A stretch of DNA of 64,000 bases from Eumeta japonica (Eukaryota > Arthropoda > Insecta > Lepidoptera > Psychidae), in contig BGZK01000019.1 in assembly GCA_005406025.1 (NCBI GenBank), forward strand, positions 1 to 64,000, read 5' to 3'. A program made the position numbers and the translations under genes. Below the pieces are notes generated by a model. That model made no database searches and had not been told where the DNA came from. It saw nothing but the letters and a program-made list of their open reading frames with translations. Below, one piece after another: positions 45,398 to 57,290 of this stretch; positions within the stretch are counted from its first letter, which is position 1; each line of letters starts with the position of its first letter.

Positions 45398-47324
45398 TCA
45401 ATTTGCTACTTACACCATGGATGAATAGGGTTTTCTATAGATCATTCTTTGTACTTTAGCATAAGTTTTTTTCCCAGATTTAAGAAAATACAACGTATCT
45501 TTTGTCACTTGGACAAAAACAATTCGGTAATGTATTGTAGAGAAAAAAAAGTTGATCCGTACACACGATCTCTTTTCAAATCCCGCGTCTCCATTCTATA
45601 TTATTATCAGTCTTATTATTAACTCTTTAAATAATCTTTTTCGTATACAGTTTTAGAAAGACACTGACTTATATGGCGGTAATTTTCGCAGACTTGCCGA
45701 TCTTCATGCGGAGAAGCCGTTAATGTATCTTTTTGGGTACAATGACAAATTTGTGCCAATTATTAGTTACCCTATAACTTCTCCAGTATTTATTAAAGAT
45801 CTAGTACAATAACCTTATCATTGTAGCTCCGCTTTTCATCAGTATACATGACGCAATTCCATTGCATCCATTTTCATACGTTTTAAAGCTTTCAAAATTT
45901 TATTCAAGCTAATTTAAATTTAATTTCCATTGTTATTCATATATTCAAGTGCATTAATATTTATTATTATTTTTTTTATTAAGTTATTCGCACCTAGATC
46001 CTCACATGCAAAAACACATTCAAAATAATCCTTACACTTTTTCAATGCTCATTCATATGAATTTCATTATCCTGTAAACATATAATATCTTCTTTAACAT
46101 TAACGCCACGATGAACTCTCACAGTTACGACTTCGCTTTACAGTCGATCTACATAATTATAAAATGTATAATTTTGTCTTCTCCTCTCCGCCAAGTGTGC
46201 GAGTATATCCTTCTGTGCTCGAACAGTGTTTGTCACACACAAATAAAACTCTTGGCACAGTAAGAGAAGGCAATCAGCATACTCACTCACTCTTTTAAGC
46301 CCAAATTTGATACTTAAGGAATAATAGATTATCTTTAAATTTGGATCACAAATTGAGTTTACGATGAAGAATACGTTTTTTTTTTATAATCATAACAGTG
46401 AAAATAACTTGATTTTGTATCATCTATGCTTATTATTACAAAACACTAAATTTCTCTGTCTACACAGTTGTGTGTTCCTTTTTGCGCTTATAGCTCGAGA
46501 ACTACTGGATTGATTAAATGGTTCTTTTTATATTTCATATACTTATGGAATCTTTATAAAAATACTCTTATGTCCATCTGTCCCTCTATTACAATTTCTG
46601 TTTTTCAGCAACTTCTCGAGGAAAAAAAAATTGGGATTTAGTACATATACAGGATTAAGTTACCCAACACAGGTGTAAAGAGTAAACAGACGAAATCAGA
46701 TTTTAAGAGTAAATTTAGGGATCAGTATAGGAAGTTTTAAAAATTATTTACATCTACGTCAAATCCATTATGTGACATATAAAATGAACGGATAAAATTA
46801 AATTATGAGAAATATAAGTACATATTTTGTATAATTCTAAAATGCATGACCATTCATTTCCTTGTCTATCGAAATTATCGCGTCAATAATAAAAAAAAAT
46901 ACAGTAAATAGAGCCTCACTTAAATTTGACAGAAAAACGCAAATAAAAATCTTAAGTTTTACAAATTTCATACAATATAGGACGGGAATAAAAAGGAGAA
47001 AATAATAGTTTTTAGTATTCGACTTATAGACCCACATTCGTGTTTAAGTATGGCAATACGTTGTCATACTCAAACACTTCAAAATCAAAATATCTTTATT
47101 TCATTGGTTACAAAATAACACTTGAAGTATGTCATAATTTTTTGCGAAGTTACACATTACCGCTCGTTCGTAAGGCAGTTTTCTCTCAAGAAGGAAACCG
47201 GTCTGGTCTTTTAAACTTAGGTCAAACCAAAGCTCTTTCCCTGTCATAGAGATGTCACTAAGTCGTCGGTCCCGTACGCAGTCACCGCGTCAATAACAAC
47301 GGTCTTTAGCAGCTCGCATTCCTC
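45398..47324. other. AT-rich DNA with a weak dispersed-repeat fragment at 46470-46620
   Basis: TAGCTCGAGAACTACTGGAT and TTATGTCCATCTGTCCCTCT resemble parts of common lepidopteran repeats. CTCGAGAA (46493-46500) and TTCTCGAG (46612-46619) are inverted copies. No gene recognised. Confidence 0.4.
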
Positions 47325-47425
47325 TTTGGAGTAGTGCGAAGGGACATACAAAGATCGTACCACGTGGAAATCTATAGTGTTTGGTGACCCTTCTGAGGAA
47401 TAGGCGTGATGAGTTTATAATGGTA
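47325..47425 (+). mobile_element. LINE 3' tail fragment (family of 44270-45320)
   Basis: Reads KDRTTWKSIVFGDPSEE, then a stop, followed by GAATAGGCGTGATGAGTTTA, matching the 3' end of the reference copy. It is the best-preserved of the three short tails in the window and is extremely 5'-truncated. Confidence 0.7.
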
Positions 47426-49649
47426 ATACAAATTATCAGCAACAAAAATTTTACTACCCAATACGTAAAGTTGTGGCTATAAATGAACATTAGATCATTT
47501 ATCGAAATGTAGGCTATACTCGCCATGTACTTGTGTACGTCAAAAGTGTAGGTCGTACAGTAACCAAAATATATACAATTTTCGACCATCGCCTTGTACA
47601 CTAGACTACAAAGTGCAATGTCGACTCGTTTGGTAACACAACCTCACATTGTGTGGGGTGTGAGCTTCCGGTATGAACGCTGGTATGAACGTTGTGCGTA
47701 TTAAAAAGTTGAGAAAAAAAGGGCAGTTGTGTTGCCGCAGAGGCGAGCTTTATTTACGACTTTCCGGGATTTGTAATTAACTTTTTTTATTACACCGACG
47801 TATTACATGCTTACTAAGTAGTCAAAAGTATAACTTTGTGATGATTCACGAAATCTCATTGTAGAATACATTACATAATATTAAAATAACTGTAAAATTT
47901 GCGGACCAAAACTAAATCGTACTCATAAGTAAAGACTTTGAAATAAAATGTTTTAAAATCTGTATATTGCAATCATTTGTTTTATGCAGAATATTTTTGG
48001 TAATTAAGTTTCACGATTCAAAATCGAGATGACCTTTCCTAGACCATTGTACAATAATAACATTTGTTTAACAATGGCAACCTGAAACTTTAATTAAGAA
48101 CAATATATCAATAAAATAAATTTATTATGATAATTACAACTAGACGAGTCGTTGATACCGCTAATGACGAGAAAGCAAGCTCAGGATATTGTTAAAACAT
48201 AATTAAATAGCAAATTAAAACCTATTTAAGTTTTAAACTTAACTAACCTTTCTTTTCCTCACATAACCAAATCAGATCTGTGTTATAATATGCTTCGTTC
48301 TGAGTACTTAAGGTATTCAAATCGTAATTTCTTTATATTTTTATATATTTCATGTATAGATCGTATAAAGATAACTAAGAATGCATCGTTATTAACAGCT
48401 CGCAAAACTGTATTCACTGTGTAATCTATACCGAAGAGAAATTGGTGTACTTTGCCTCTTATAACCGACAGTACGAACTCACCCGTTTTCTACTAATTTA
48501 TACTTCGGTTTAAATCCATCTGGTAAGGACACTTTTCCAGTGACTGTGTTCAATTGGTTTTCTTGAGATTGTTTTCTCCAAAGCAACCGTAATTTATGTA
48601 GCTACAATAAGCGATATTATTTATTTTTAAACTTTAGTAAAATATAATAATATGTTAACTGTATTTATTATCTTTACAAAAAGGGACTGTAAATCTTTGT
48701 TCTTTTGAGTGATGTTCCAAGTGAACTGAAAATCAAGGTTACATAGACTTCCAGGAAAGCAATATTTATTCATTTTTCTTAAATTTGATTGTTTGTTTAT
48801 TTTAAATGACCAAAGTAAGGATGTATTGAGTTCTTCATTCGGCCTGTTTCTTGCTAAAATATAAAGATAATCTAGATATATTAATGTAATGAGCCGTTAG
48901 AAAAAATCGCATTCGTATTGAATAATTTTATTCAATACTGAAATTTTTGGTATTTTGCATTAAAATAAAGTGACATGTCTCGTCTTTTAAAAACCAAAAA
49001 CATTTATATTTATATCATACATTACAATAATAAAAAAACAGACTACTTATGAATGACATGACGCCGATTGCCCGACGGCGGCGCGGAGTGGTCAGCGAGT
49101 CGCTTTTTAAATTAAAAGGCAACAAGTTCGATAGCCGTATACACGCGAATGAATTCACCAATTAATTTATAATTAAATCAAATGAAATATTTTGCCGCGT
49201 GCCTCAAAGAAATATTATGTTGTGTGCCGTCATCACCGCACTAGGTCACCAGCCGTCAACGGCCCGTAATCCGCATCGGATCAAGACGAAAGGTTTAATT
49301 TGCTTGTCAACTATAAATTATTAACTGCAAGTCCCTGAGTATAAAATGAAAAAAACATGGGAAGATATGTATCAGCAGTAATGAAAACCTGACAGAAGAA
49401 CAACTGTTACACCCACACCGTTCGCATCCGGGCACAGCCGTACATTACAGCGTCTGTTCAAACAGGATATAGGCGGGAAACTTACGTCTTAACTTCTCTA
49501 TGTCATTTACTTGATACGTCATAGACAACGAAGTGTCTGTCTATACATATCCCCAGCGCACGCACATCTTCTAAATGGCTTTGCCAATCTCGGCGATCAC
49601 TTGACAGATTTAGATGCAGTTTCCATTGTTATAGACTACATTAATAGAT
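47426..49649. other. AT-rich DNA with a GC islet at 49055-49290
   Basis: The islet contains GACGCCGATTGCCCGACGGC and GGTCACCAGCCGTCAACGGC. The remainder is AT-rich with no supportable feature. Confidence 0.4.
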
Positions 49650-50235
49650 GGAGATTTGTACGTTAAAAATTGTCATCTCGTTCGATAAGACCAGTTGCAA
49701 AGTTAATTTTTCTAGAAAAAAATTTGCATCTCTTTTTAGTACTTAAGTATGAAATATCCATTTTTAAGGTTCCGAACCAAAAGCGCAAAACGGGACCCTT
49801 ATAGATTCGCCATGTCTTTCCGTCTGTCCGTCCGTATGTCACAGCAATTTTATTCAAAACCTACAAGACGTATATTGATGAAATTCGTAGTGTATATGTC
49901 TTGTGTAAGCCGCTACTTAGCTTAGAGGTTAAATACCAAAAATAGATATTTCTTTGGGGGCACTCCATACATGTAACAGAAGCTGAAAAATTTATTTGTT
50001 CAGTAAGCATCAACAAGTGGCATATATTTCGACAGTTCTTTTAAGAACACTAAGGTTTCTAAACAATTTTTCTGAATACGTAAATAATTTCGCAAAAAAT
50101 CGCTCCAAAAATTGCAGAAATTGTGTCCCCCCCCCCACTCTTTTCTAAATAGTACGTCCAAAAAATATGAATAAAATAATGGAGATAACGCTTAATAAAT
50201 ACTCTTAATATTATTCAATGGACTAGTCAACTGTA
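49650..50235 (-). repeat. 'ggttccg' dispersed repeat, inverted copy
   Basis: Shares, in reverse orientation, GTTCCGAACCAAAAGCGC, CGTCTGTCCGTCCGTATGTC, GGGCACTCCATACATGTAAC, AAATTGCAGAAATTGTGTCC and CTTTTCTAAATAGTA with 29430-30000. The long C-run at 50125-50138 corresponds to the G-run at 29591-29596. Confidence 0.8.
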
Positions 50236-51237
50236 TTGCTCTTGTTATTATTAGTCAACTAAAACAATTTAAACCTTATGCAGTATTAATATGAAAATGG
50301 CTATACCGACTAATTTATCTTAACAAATTCAATGAATACCTGGTTAATATTAACAAAAAAAATATTATAATAACTAATTCACTTTAATAAATTCAACTAA
50401 GACCATGATCAGTACCAACATAGAAATGTTTATAGTGATTGATTCAGCTTAATAAATTCAATTTAGAACTTGTTACATTTGAATAATGTACTGTTTTTTT
50501 ATGATCAAATATATTTACTTAAATCAACTATGAAACTTGATTAATACTAATTGGTAACACAATGATGACAACTAAGCTACTCTTGTTTAAATCCACTAAA
50601 GGCCTTTCCCACCAGACTGACTGACTAAACTGACTTTTAACAAAAAGTCACATTTTTATGTTAAATTTTTACCAAAAGTAGTCTAATGGACAAATGTAGT
50701 TAAAAAGTGGTTAGGCAGATCATATTGACAATTTTTATTGCTTTTTATATCATAGAACTTTTTGAGTCTTATACAATATTTACCTTTTCAAATAAGTATG
50801 GATCAATAATTATTAATCTAAACAGTATTAGATGTACTAATTTTAGTATAAATCCTTATGTAAAATCTAATTAATTAAAAGTATTCAATAAAAAAAATAT
50901 ATTCTAAATTTGCATTTTGTGTGGAATATCAGCCACAATCTAGCTTGTGAATGGAGAAGTGTGGATTTTAAGCCATCCACTCTGGTCCCATTCGGTTTGA
51001 GAGTTATTACCTGTCACGTCACCGTCGCAGTAACAGCGTCTTGGATCGACGGCCAAGCGTGCCCTTCGCGAGCGATACGCTGGATAGGGCATGCGCCTCT
51101 GTGATCACAACCACGAAGTATAACTGACTGAATATACGTTTGTATCCTCAGGACATATATAAATCACATTCAATATTTGAATTTTGATTAACAGTGTAAT
51201 GAGAACACCATGGAAAAAAGTTATGTTTATTTACGTA
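50236..51237. other. AT-rich DNA, no gene recognised
   Basis: A more balanced stretch at 50930-51110 has a 64-codon plus frame with no recognised domain. Confidence 0.4.
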
Positions 51238-51665
51238 TTTTGACGTGACAACGTCTTAAATTAGGTTGCGGCTGGGAGTCACTTATGAAAAGTGTAACGC
51301 TCGGTAACGTAACGATGAGTCGAACGAGAGAGGCCCGCCGAATGTGTCTCTCTCCCACTCAACTATGATCGGTCTGCCGCGCGCACTAGAAGTTAGTATA
51401 GCTTGCAAATGTATTGCAAGTTATTGTATGTATATTTGTATATAAATACGTATGTATGTAAAAATAAAATTTTGTTAATATGAAATTCAGTGCGAGATTC
51501 TTTGTATAAATTAATGTTTTAAATATAATTCTTTGTATAAATAAATGTTTTAAATTGTTACTATTATTTCATCCTTCTTCCTACTATACGAATTTCACAT
51601 TAAAATGATTTTACCATTCAAAGTCGTTGTCACGTAAACTGCCCGTATACCGACTTTACAGGCAA
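51238..51665 (+). mobile_element. LTR-like unit, first of two direct copies
   Basis: Runs from TTTTGACGTGACAACGTC to CCGACTTTACAGGCA. It has TG...CA ends, a TATA-like TATATAAATACG, and AATAAA soon after, as in a retroelement LTR. It also carries an inverted ACGTGACAACG/CGTTGTCACGT pair near its ends (51243 and 51627). It is nearly identical to the copy at 51701-52101 except for indels, notably an extra block around 51380-51425. A 35-bp spacer separates the copies. Class is unresolved: solo LTR pair, TIR element or simple tandem duplication. Confidence 0.65.
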
Positions 51666-51700
51666 ATTTTATCAGGTCACGTACGCGAAGGATATTTCCA

Positions 51701-52101
51701 TTTTGACGTGACAACGTCTTAAATTAGGTTGCGGCTGGGAGTCACTTTGAAAAGTGTAACGCTCGGTAACGTAACGATGAGTCACCGAACGAGAGAGTGC
51801 CTTGCGTCTCTCCCACTCAACTATGATCGCCGCTAGCGCAAGTATTGTATGTATATTTGTATATAAATACGTATGTATGTGTAAAGGTAAAATAAAATTT
51901 TGTTAATATGAAATTCAGTGCGAGATTCTTTGTATAAATTAATGTTTTAAATATAATTCTTATATAAATAAATGTTTTAAATTGTTACTATTATTTCATC
52001 CTTCTTCCTACTATACGAATGAATATTCACATTAAAATGATTTTACCATTCAAAGTCGTTGTCACGTAAAACTTTCGCCCGTATACCGACTTTACAGGCA
52101 A
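51701..52101 (+). mobile_element. LTR-like unit, second direct copy
   Basis: Same start (TTTTGACGTGACAACGTC) and end (CCGACTTTACAGGCA) as the copy at 51238, in the same orientation at a period of 463 bp. Differences are almost all small insertions and deletions, so the duplication is fairly recent. There is no matching 5-bp target duplication around either copy or the pair that I can see. The spacer ATTTTATCAGGTCACGTACG... is too short for an internal retroelement region. Confidence 0.65.
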
Positions 52102-52874
52102 CCAAATTTTTTTTTATTTATGCATCACGATTTTGAAATAAATAAACTGGGTAGGTATCTGTTTAAATTATAGTCTATTGAATACGATGTTATTGTCAAC
52201 TTCGCGCTCATCCACGTCCGCGCACTCATACATCCCACACGTCAATAAGCCAATAAAAATGCTGAGAACGATCTTTAACTAATAGCCTGGCCGTCTGACT
52301 GTCCGTGAACATCTTATTGTTATTTTAATGTGACATTAAATATAATTACGTTTGTAATATGAATAATAATACAATTATTAATTTGAACTTAGGATTCTAA
52401 TTTTTGTAGAGATATATTAATTAATATTCTAAGGATGTATAAATCAATAAAAAAAAATGAAATTCATAATTTTAATACGTACAACAGCGAGGGGCTCCCA
52501 ATCATTCCTGTGACATTTTATGTTTACTATTAATAAATCCGTGGGTCATAAATAAATTATGACTGATTCTTTTTTATATTAAAGAATATTGATTATATTT
52601 GATTCCATGTAAATTCTGTTTGAACCTTTGACCTTGAACATATATCACAGAACTCTTAAACGACAAAGTATTGTAAATGAGTTATTATCCTAGCAACGTT
52701 CACGAGCAACAGCTGGTTAAGCAACTACCGGTGGTTAACGTTTAACTACTTTTGAACTATTAAAGTGCTACTAAGATTTATTAGAAGATTTAGTTGTCGT
52801 TCATTTAGAAGCTGTTGATTATTTTCGATACATACAGGTTGTTTTTTTATCTGTGCATCAACTCAAGTTTAATG

Positions 52875-52906
<32 letters not shown>

Positions 52907-52939
52907 TAGTTAATTTCTTTAACGTTAGTCGTACTTTGA
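52102..52939. other. AT-rich DNA with a (TA)n run at 52880-52907
   Basis: About 14 TA units; otherwise nothing recognised. Confidence 0.6.
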
Positions 52940-53235
52940 TGATTTTAAGGTTCCATATCTTAAATATCCTTACAGAATCATTTGGTTGTCCGTCTGTACA
53001 TATAAGAGCTCAATTTTTTTACAGCTTCAACGCAATTAAAAAATACGGCCATCTTTGTTGCATATTTTGACACTTGCAAATAAATCAAAACCTATAGAGT
53101 ACTTCACTTTTAACAAAAATCATAAAATGTGGCAAGAAGCAACATCTTAAACCAACAATAAAGGAAAAATTATTAATTTGTAATTATACCATTTACTTTA
53201 TCTGCGATTACAATTTCATATTTGCAATTAGAGAA
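52940..53235 (-). repeat. 'ggttccg' dispersed repeat fragment
   Basis: AAGGTTCCATATC, GTTGTCCGTCTGTAC, AAACCTATAGAGTACTTCAC and CATAAAATGTGGCAAGAAGC match, in reverse, the 30110-30430 part of the large copy (GCCAAATTTCATGATTCTAG, CCTATAGGTTTCGATTCC). Confidence 0.65.
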
Positions 53236-54722
53236 TGTGTCGTAATGCGTCCCGATATTAAAAAAAAAACATTTTTTTTTACTTTCTAGCATGAAAATAT
53301 AATTTATTATACTTTTTACGATATTTTTTTTAAAAAAACATCAATTGCTTCGGGATTCCTGGAACGATATCTCGCCGATAGACGAAAATCGTCGACACTT
53401 CTAATAGAGGAAATATCTACAGACATAATTGAATTTGTACGGAATCCTCAGTGTGTTCGCATTGCATTTGTCTGATGTTTCATTTTAGTCAATAGAAGGC
53501 GCTCTCGGCTTGTATTCCGGATGAGTCCTGCAGACAGATCAGATGTCAAAAGAGAAAAAGTCTTATACAAAAATATTTTTTGTGTGATAATAAACAAAAG
53601 ATGACTTTTTCGATCGAAAAATATTGTTAAAAGAAGGAGCTAAAGGTTGGTTTTTAATACTCAAAAATATGATTCATAAGCAACAATTGTATAATTTGGG
53701 AGTATTTCCTATAATCTGAAACATTCACGTAACTTATTGCAATAAAATAAGTCTCCATATATGCTCATTAAACAACAAAAGACAATATCATAAAAAAATT
53801 CACACGTACAAAGTCCAGAGTACTTATTTTTATTTGAACAACAAATCGACTAATTACAATAAAATTCTATCTAGTACTGGTTAGTAGTTTTAGTTTAAGA
53901 TGACACAATTCAAAAAAAGGATTTTATAGAAAATATATATACTAAGAGCATTTTTTATATTTTTCAAACAAGAATAGGATTTTTATATATTTCCCAGAAA
54001 GTAATTAAAATAGCCGGTTACAAATTAAATCCAGGAAAATTATTTTTTAGTCCAATTTAACTGGGCTAATTGTTATAGAAATCTGAAATAAAACAATTAT
54101 ACGTCTATGTCCTTTTCTTGTTTTGTTAGTTTTGTAAATATCATTTATTTTCAAAAGGTTCATTTTATTTATTATCATGTAAAATTTCTCGACTATCACC
54201 AACTTACACTGTAAATATAACGTCCCATTTTAACTAAACTCAAGTCTTCTCCAAGAAGAGAATACTACGTATAGTTGCCGCGCTCCGACTTCCTAATTCC
54301 TAGAACAATCGTTTTTCGAGGAATATTGTCTGACAAGTGTTCCTTCGACGCATAAAATAAACATGTTTCAGCGATGAACACCGCACGACACCAAACTATC
54401 TGTACCACGACCCTCGAGCAGACACGCAATCATAATCCAGACCATACAAATATATCATTATTAATACTCCGCAATCTGTGAGTAACGACAGCCTAGACAG
54501 CGCCTAATCTAAGATGACCTCGGGGGATTATCGGATGCGAAGTCTGTATTCGACGAGAGAGATGCCATGTTTAAATTCCGATCGGGTTATCAAATTGTTA
54601 TGGAATCAATAATGTAAATGTAGACTAATTAATCACTTCATCGTTGTGGCACATCCTGCTATTATTTCAGATTGAAGAGTTCAAACGTTAACCGTCCACA
54701 CTTGTCCGGAGGGCATCACAAA
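53236..54722. other. AT-rich DNA with a mild GC islet at 54230-54560
   Basis: No gene or clear repeat recognised. Confidence 0.4.
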
Positions 54723-55020
54723 TATAATAATAATAATAAGCCTTTATTACTGTTTACGTAATTAAATTAACAAACATTTGTTTCTACAACAGTTGCAAGT
54801 AAAGGACATGAAAAACTAGTTAACTTAAACTAAATCATATTCTCTGCATTCGGCCGGTCTCCCCTCTTAACAGCTTGTCTTTGGACAAAGGCTCCCTCTA
54901 AAGCTTTCCACTTGTTTCCGTCCTTTGCTATACGTAACCATTCTGGGCCAGCTACTTTCTTAAAATCATCTTTCCAACGATTTAACTGTCTTCTCCGTCC
55001 TTCTACGGCTTTCGCTATGG
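54723..55020 (-). mobile_element. LINE C-terminus with intact frame and (ATT)n tail
   Basis: Minus strand: RRQLNRWKDDFKKVAGPEWL, RIAKDGNKWKALEGAFVQRQ, AVKRGDRPNAENMI, stop at about 54830. A 3' UTR of about 90 bp follows, ending in AATAAAGGCTTATTATTATT. The W..D...vAG..W...A.DR..W..L..AfVQ pattern is the standard C-terminal end of a large insect LINE group. There is no stop or frameshift over about 57 codons, so this 5'-truncated copy is younger than the other relics. Confidence 0.85.
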
Positions 55021-55869
55021 TACCATTCAGTTATTATTTTTGTTCATTTCTCTTTCTTTTCCACAGAGGATATTACAAGCTACTAACGACGTCGTCACTG
55101 TTGATGGTGAAAACGCACGAAGACGGTAGCTTAGTTTAAAAAAAAAGTCATAATTGTAAATATTTTCCTTATTATCACAATAATTAAAAAGCACTCTAGA
55201 CATTCAATCAATCTTTATTTATAATTATAAAACCCTAAAAAAGAAATATCTAAATAGGCTTAACAGCGCCCTTTAAAAACCCCCTAAAACGCCCATTTTT
55301 AGCGGTGTTTTTCGATTTTATTTTTTTTTTCACCGTCGTGTAGTCATTATCATACGCATCTTTCGACATCTCAGTAATTCATTTCGATCCTAAATCTAGG
55401 TAGCTGGATCTAGTACGCGACACCAGAGCGAATTTGCATTTTCCCTGAAAACGGTGTCCCTGCTTAGGCGATCAAGAAAACATTTTCATTTTTAAAAGAA
55501 CTGATGGTCGTTGCTCACGCGCAATTTTTTTTAATATACAAGCTGACAAGAAATATGTTCTTGCATTGTCTCTAAAAGATATTAAAATTGTACATAAATA
55601 AAAAATATTAATATTACTTGTTTATATAAAAATAGTATTTGTATAAATAAAAAATTATATAAGTAATTAATAAGTTGCGTTTAATATGAAATGCATTTTA
55701 TTTCTATTTGAACAATAAGGTAGAAACTTTTTACACTGACGGGCACTTAGCTGGCATAATTCTCTTTTTAATTTTTTAGTTTCTTATGTTGAAGATTGAC
55801 GCAATAATGTTGATTGTTTTTCATTATTTAGGTTTAGAACTGGCAACAATTGTGGAACTTTATAGGGTT
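55021..55869. other. No feature recognised
   Basis: AT-rich sequence. Confidence 0.4.
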
Positions 55870-56133
55870 TTGTAATTCTTCCGTCCGTACATATTCTGTA
55901 AAGTCAAACGAGTATTTTGCTGAAAATACACTTTAACCCTAGTTTAAGAGTAATAGTCGACATACCTACTTCTTTTTCTAGTTATAGGCTACTAAAAAGC
56001 TTGTAACACTTCTGTGCGGGAAACATGAAAAAATTGTAAAAACTTACTTTTTTCATCTGCAGTACATTTCTTTGTAACAATGGCTAGGGCAGCCTAGAAA
56101 GAGCAAGGTCCGACATGCACTCGGCCAGTTTTT
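55870..56133 (-). repeat. 'ggttccg' dispersed repeat, 5' end, inverted
   Basis: TCCGACATGCACTCGGCCAG with TTTTT at the right end mirrors AACTGGCCGAGAGCATGTCG at 29198. TGTGCGGGAAACATGAAAAA and GTCGACATACCTACT mirror 29310-29380. Confidence 0.75.
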
Positions 56134-56564
56134 ATAGCACGCGCATAAAGTTTGGTGAAGCGCGACGGCTCTCTTTGTCATAGCATTTTTATTAGCGAGC
56201 GCTAGTCCATTGTTTGAAAGGATTGGATGGATTAATACATCAATAGGGGCATGCGGCAGATAAATGATTGTAAATCTAATTATCATGCTATGAATTTTAA
56301 TAATTATCGTGTAATAATAATTCGGTTTATTACACGAACGAATAAATTTTCCACCACAAGGGTTAGAGCGTCATGCCCAGTAGGTCAGGTTGAAATTCAA
56401 CATAGGCCCGTATAATCAGAATTGTATTACATTATTAATAATTTATTATGTTTTTGTACATCTGAAACATTTGTACACCTATTTCCACTCAAAATTTAAT
56501 GATCAAGCATTCAAGCCTTCGAGTGCAACTAAAGGACACACATTTAAACCAATATGTTTTCACA
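56134..56564. other. No feature recognised
   Basis: AT-rich spacer between repeats. Confidence 0.4.
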
Positions 56565-57290
56565 GTTATGACGTATTAACGGCCCACGGCTTCGTCCACG
56601 TGCACATAGAATGAGTTCCCTGATGTCTTGGGTCGATCGATCTTGCCATCAATCCCCGTCAAACTTTCGATCACGCTCTTAGTTGTAATTCCGCTACCGT
56701 GTTTAATATCGACCCCGGTCCGGTTTGCGGTTTTAGTGCCAGTCCCGTTCGCAATTCTGATCCTTGTCCGGCTCTCGATTCTGCTTTTCATTACGGTCAC
56801 GTGTGATCACGTTGCGATCCTGTTCCCACACTCGATTTCGTTCTCGCTTCCGTTTTCGTTTTCGATTTCGGTCCCGCTCTCGATTATTATCCAAGTTTGG
56901 TCTACGCTTGCCTGCAACATGCATTAACATGCAGCATGCAACCCACCGCTGACCCTCGAATCTGCCTTTCCACTACGAATCTCTATCCAAATGACTGAAT
57001 ATTGATTCCAGAAGATTGACAGATATTGAACACCTAAGCAAGTGTTATTTATTTTTATAATTATCTAATTCCGCTAACTGTTAAATTGTAAATTCTACGT
57101 ACGTTTCATGCCAAAAAGGCACATCCTCAGGAATGGCGCATATCCTTCCTAGGTCTGTCTAAAGCGTCTACTATGGATTTCCGCAAATTAACACCTCACA
57201 CAATACACTAGTTTGGTCTATCAACTGTGTTCGTTGTATCATTTACAATTCTGATTCCACTACCAGTCACGCTTCTAGAAGAGAGAAGCT
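56565..57290 (+). repeat. 'gcccgcggcttcg' dispersed repeat interrupted by a nested element
   Basis: The head ACGGCCCACGGCTTCGTCCA with CGTGCACATAGAATG is followed by about 290 bp of CGATTC/CGTTTT/TCCCGT pyrimidine repeats. At 56904 it is broken by the SINE-like element. It resumes at 57221 with TCAACTGTGTTCG and ATTCTGATTCCACTACCAGT, the family's usual end. The complementary open frames (up to 99 codons) reflect the simple repeat. Confidence 0.7.
56905..57209 (+). mobile_element. SINE-like non-autonomous element, copy 2, with 11-bp target duplication
   Basis: Flanked by direct repeats AGTTTGGTCTA (56894-56904 and 57210-57220). It starts CGCTTGCCTGCAACATGCAT and contains GATTGACAGATATTGAACAC, AAGCAAGTGTTATTTATTTT and ATTCTACGTACGTTTCATGC. 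It ends CTACTATGGATTTCCGC...ACACCTCACACAATACACT. It is collinear with the reverse complement of 41025-41338, except that GGAATGGCGCATATCCTTCC (about 57133) stands where the 41-kb copy has an inverted duplicate of the element's own start. Confidence 0.88.

Noticed and set aside
56576..56952. Arg-rich and hydrophobic frames on opposite strands
   Set aside because: Both come from the CGTTTTCG/CGATTTCG repeat section of a dispersed element.
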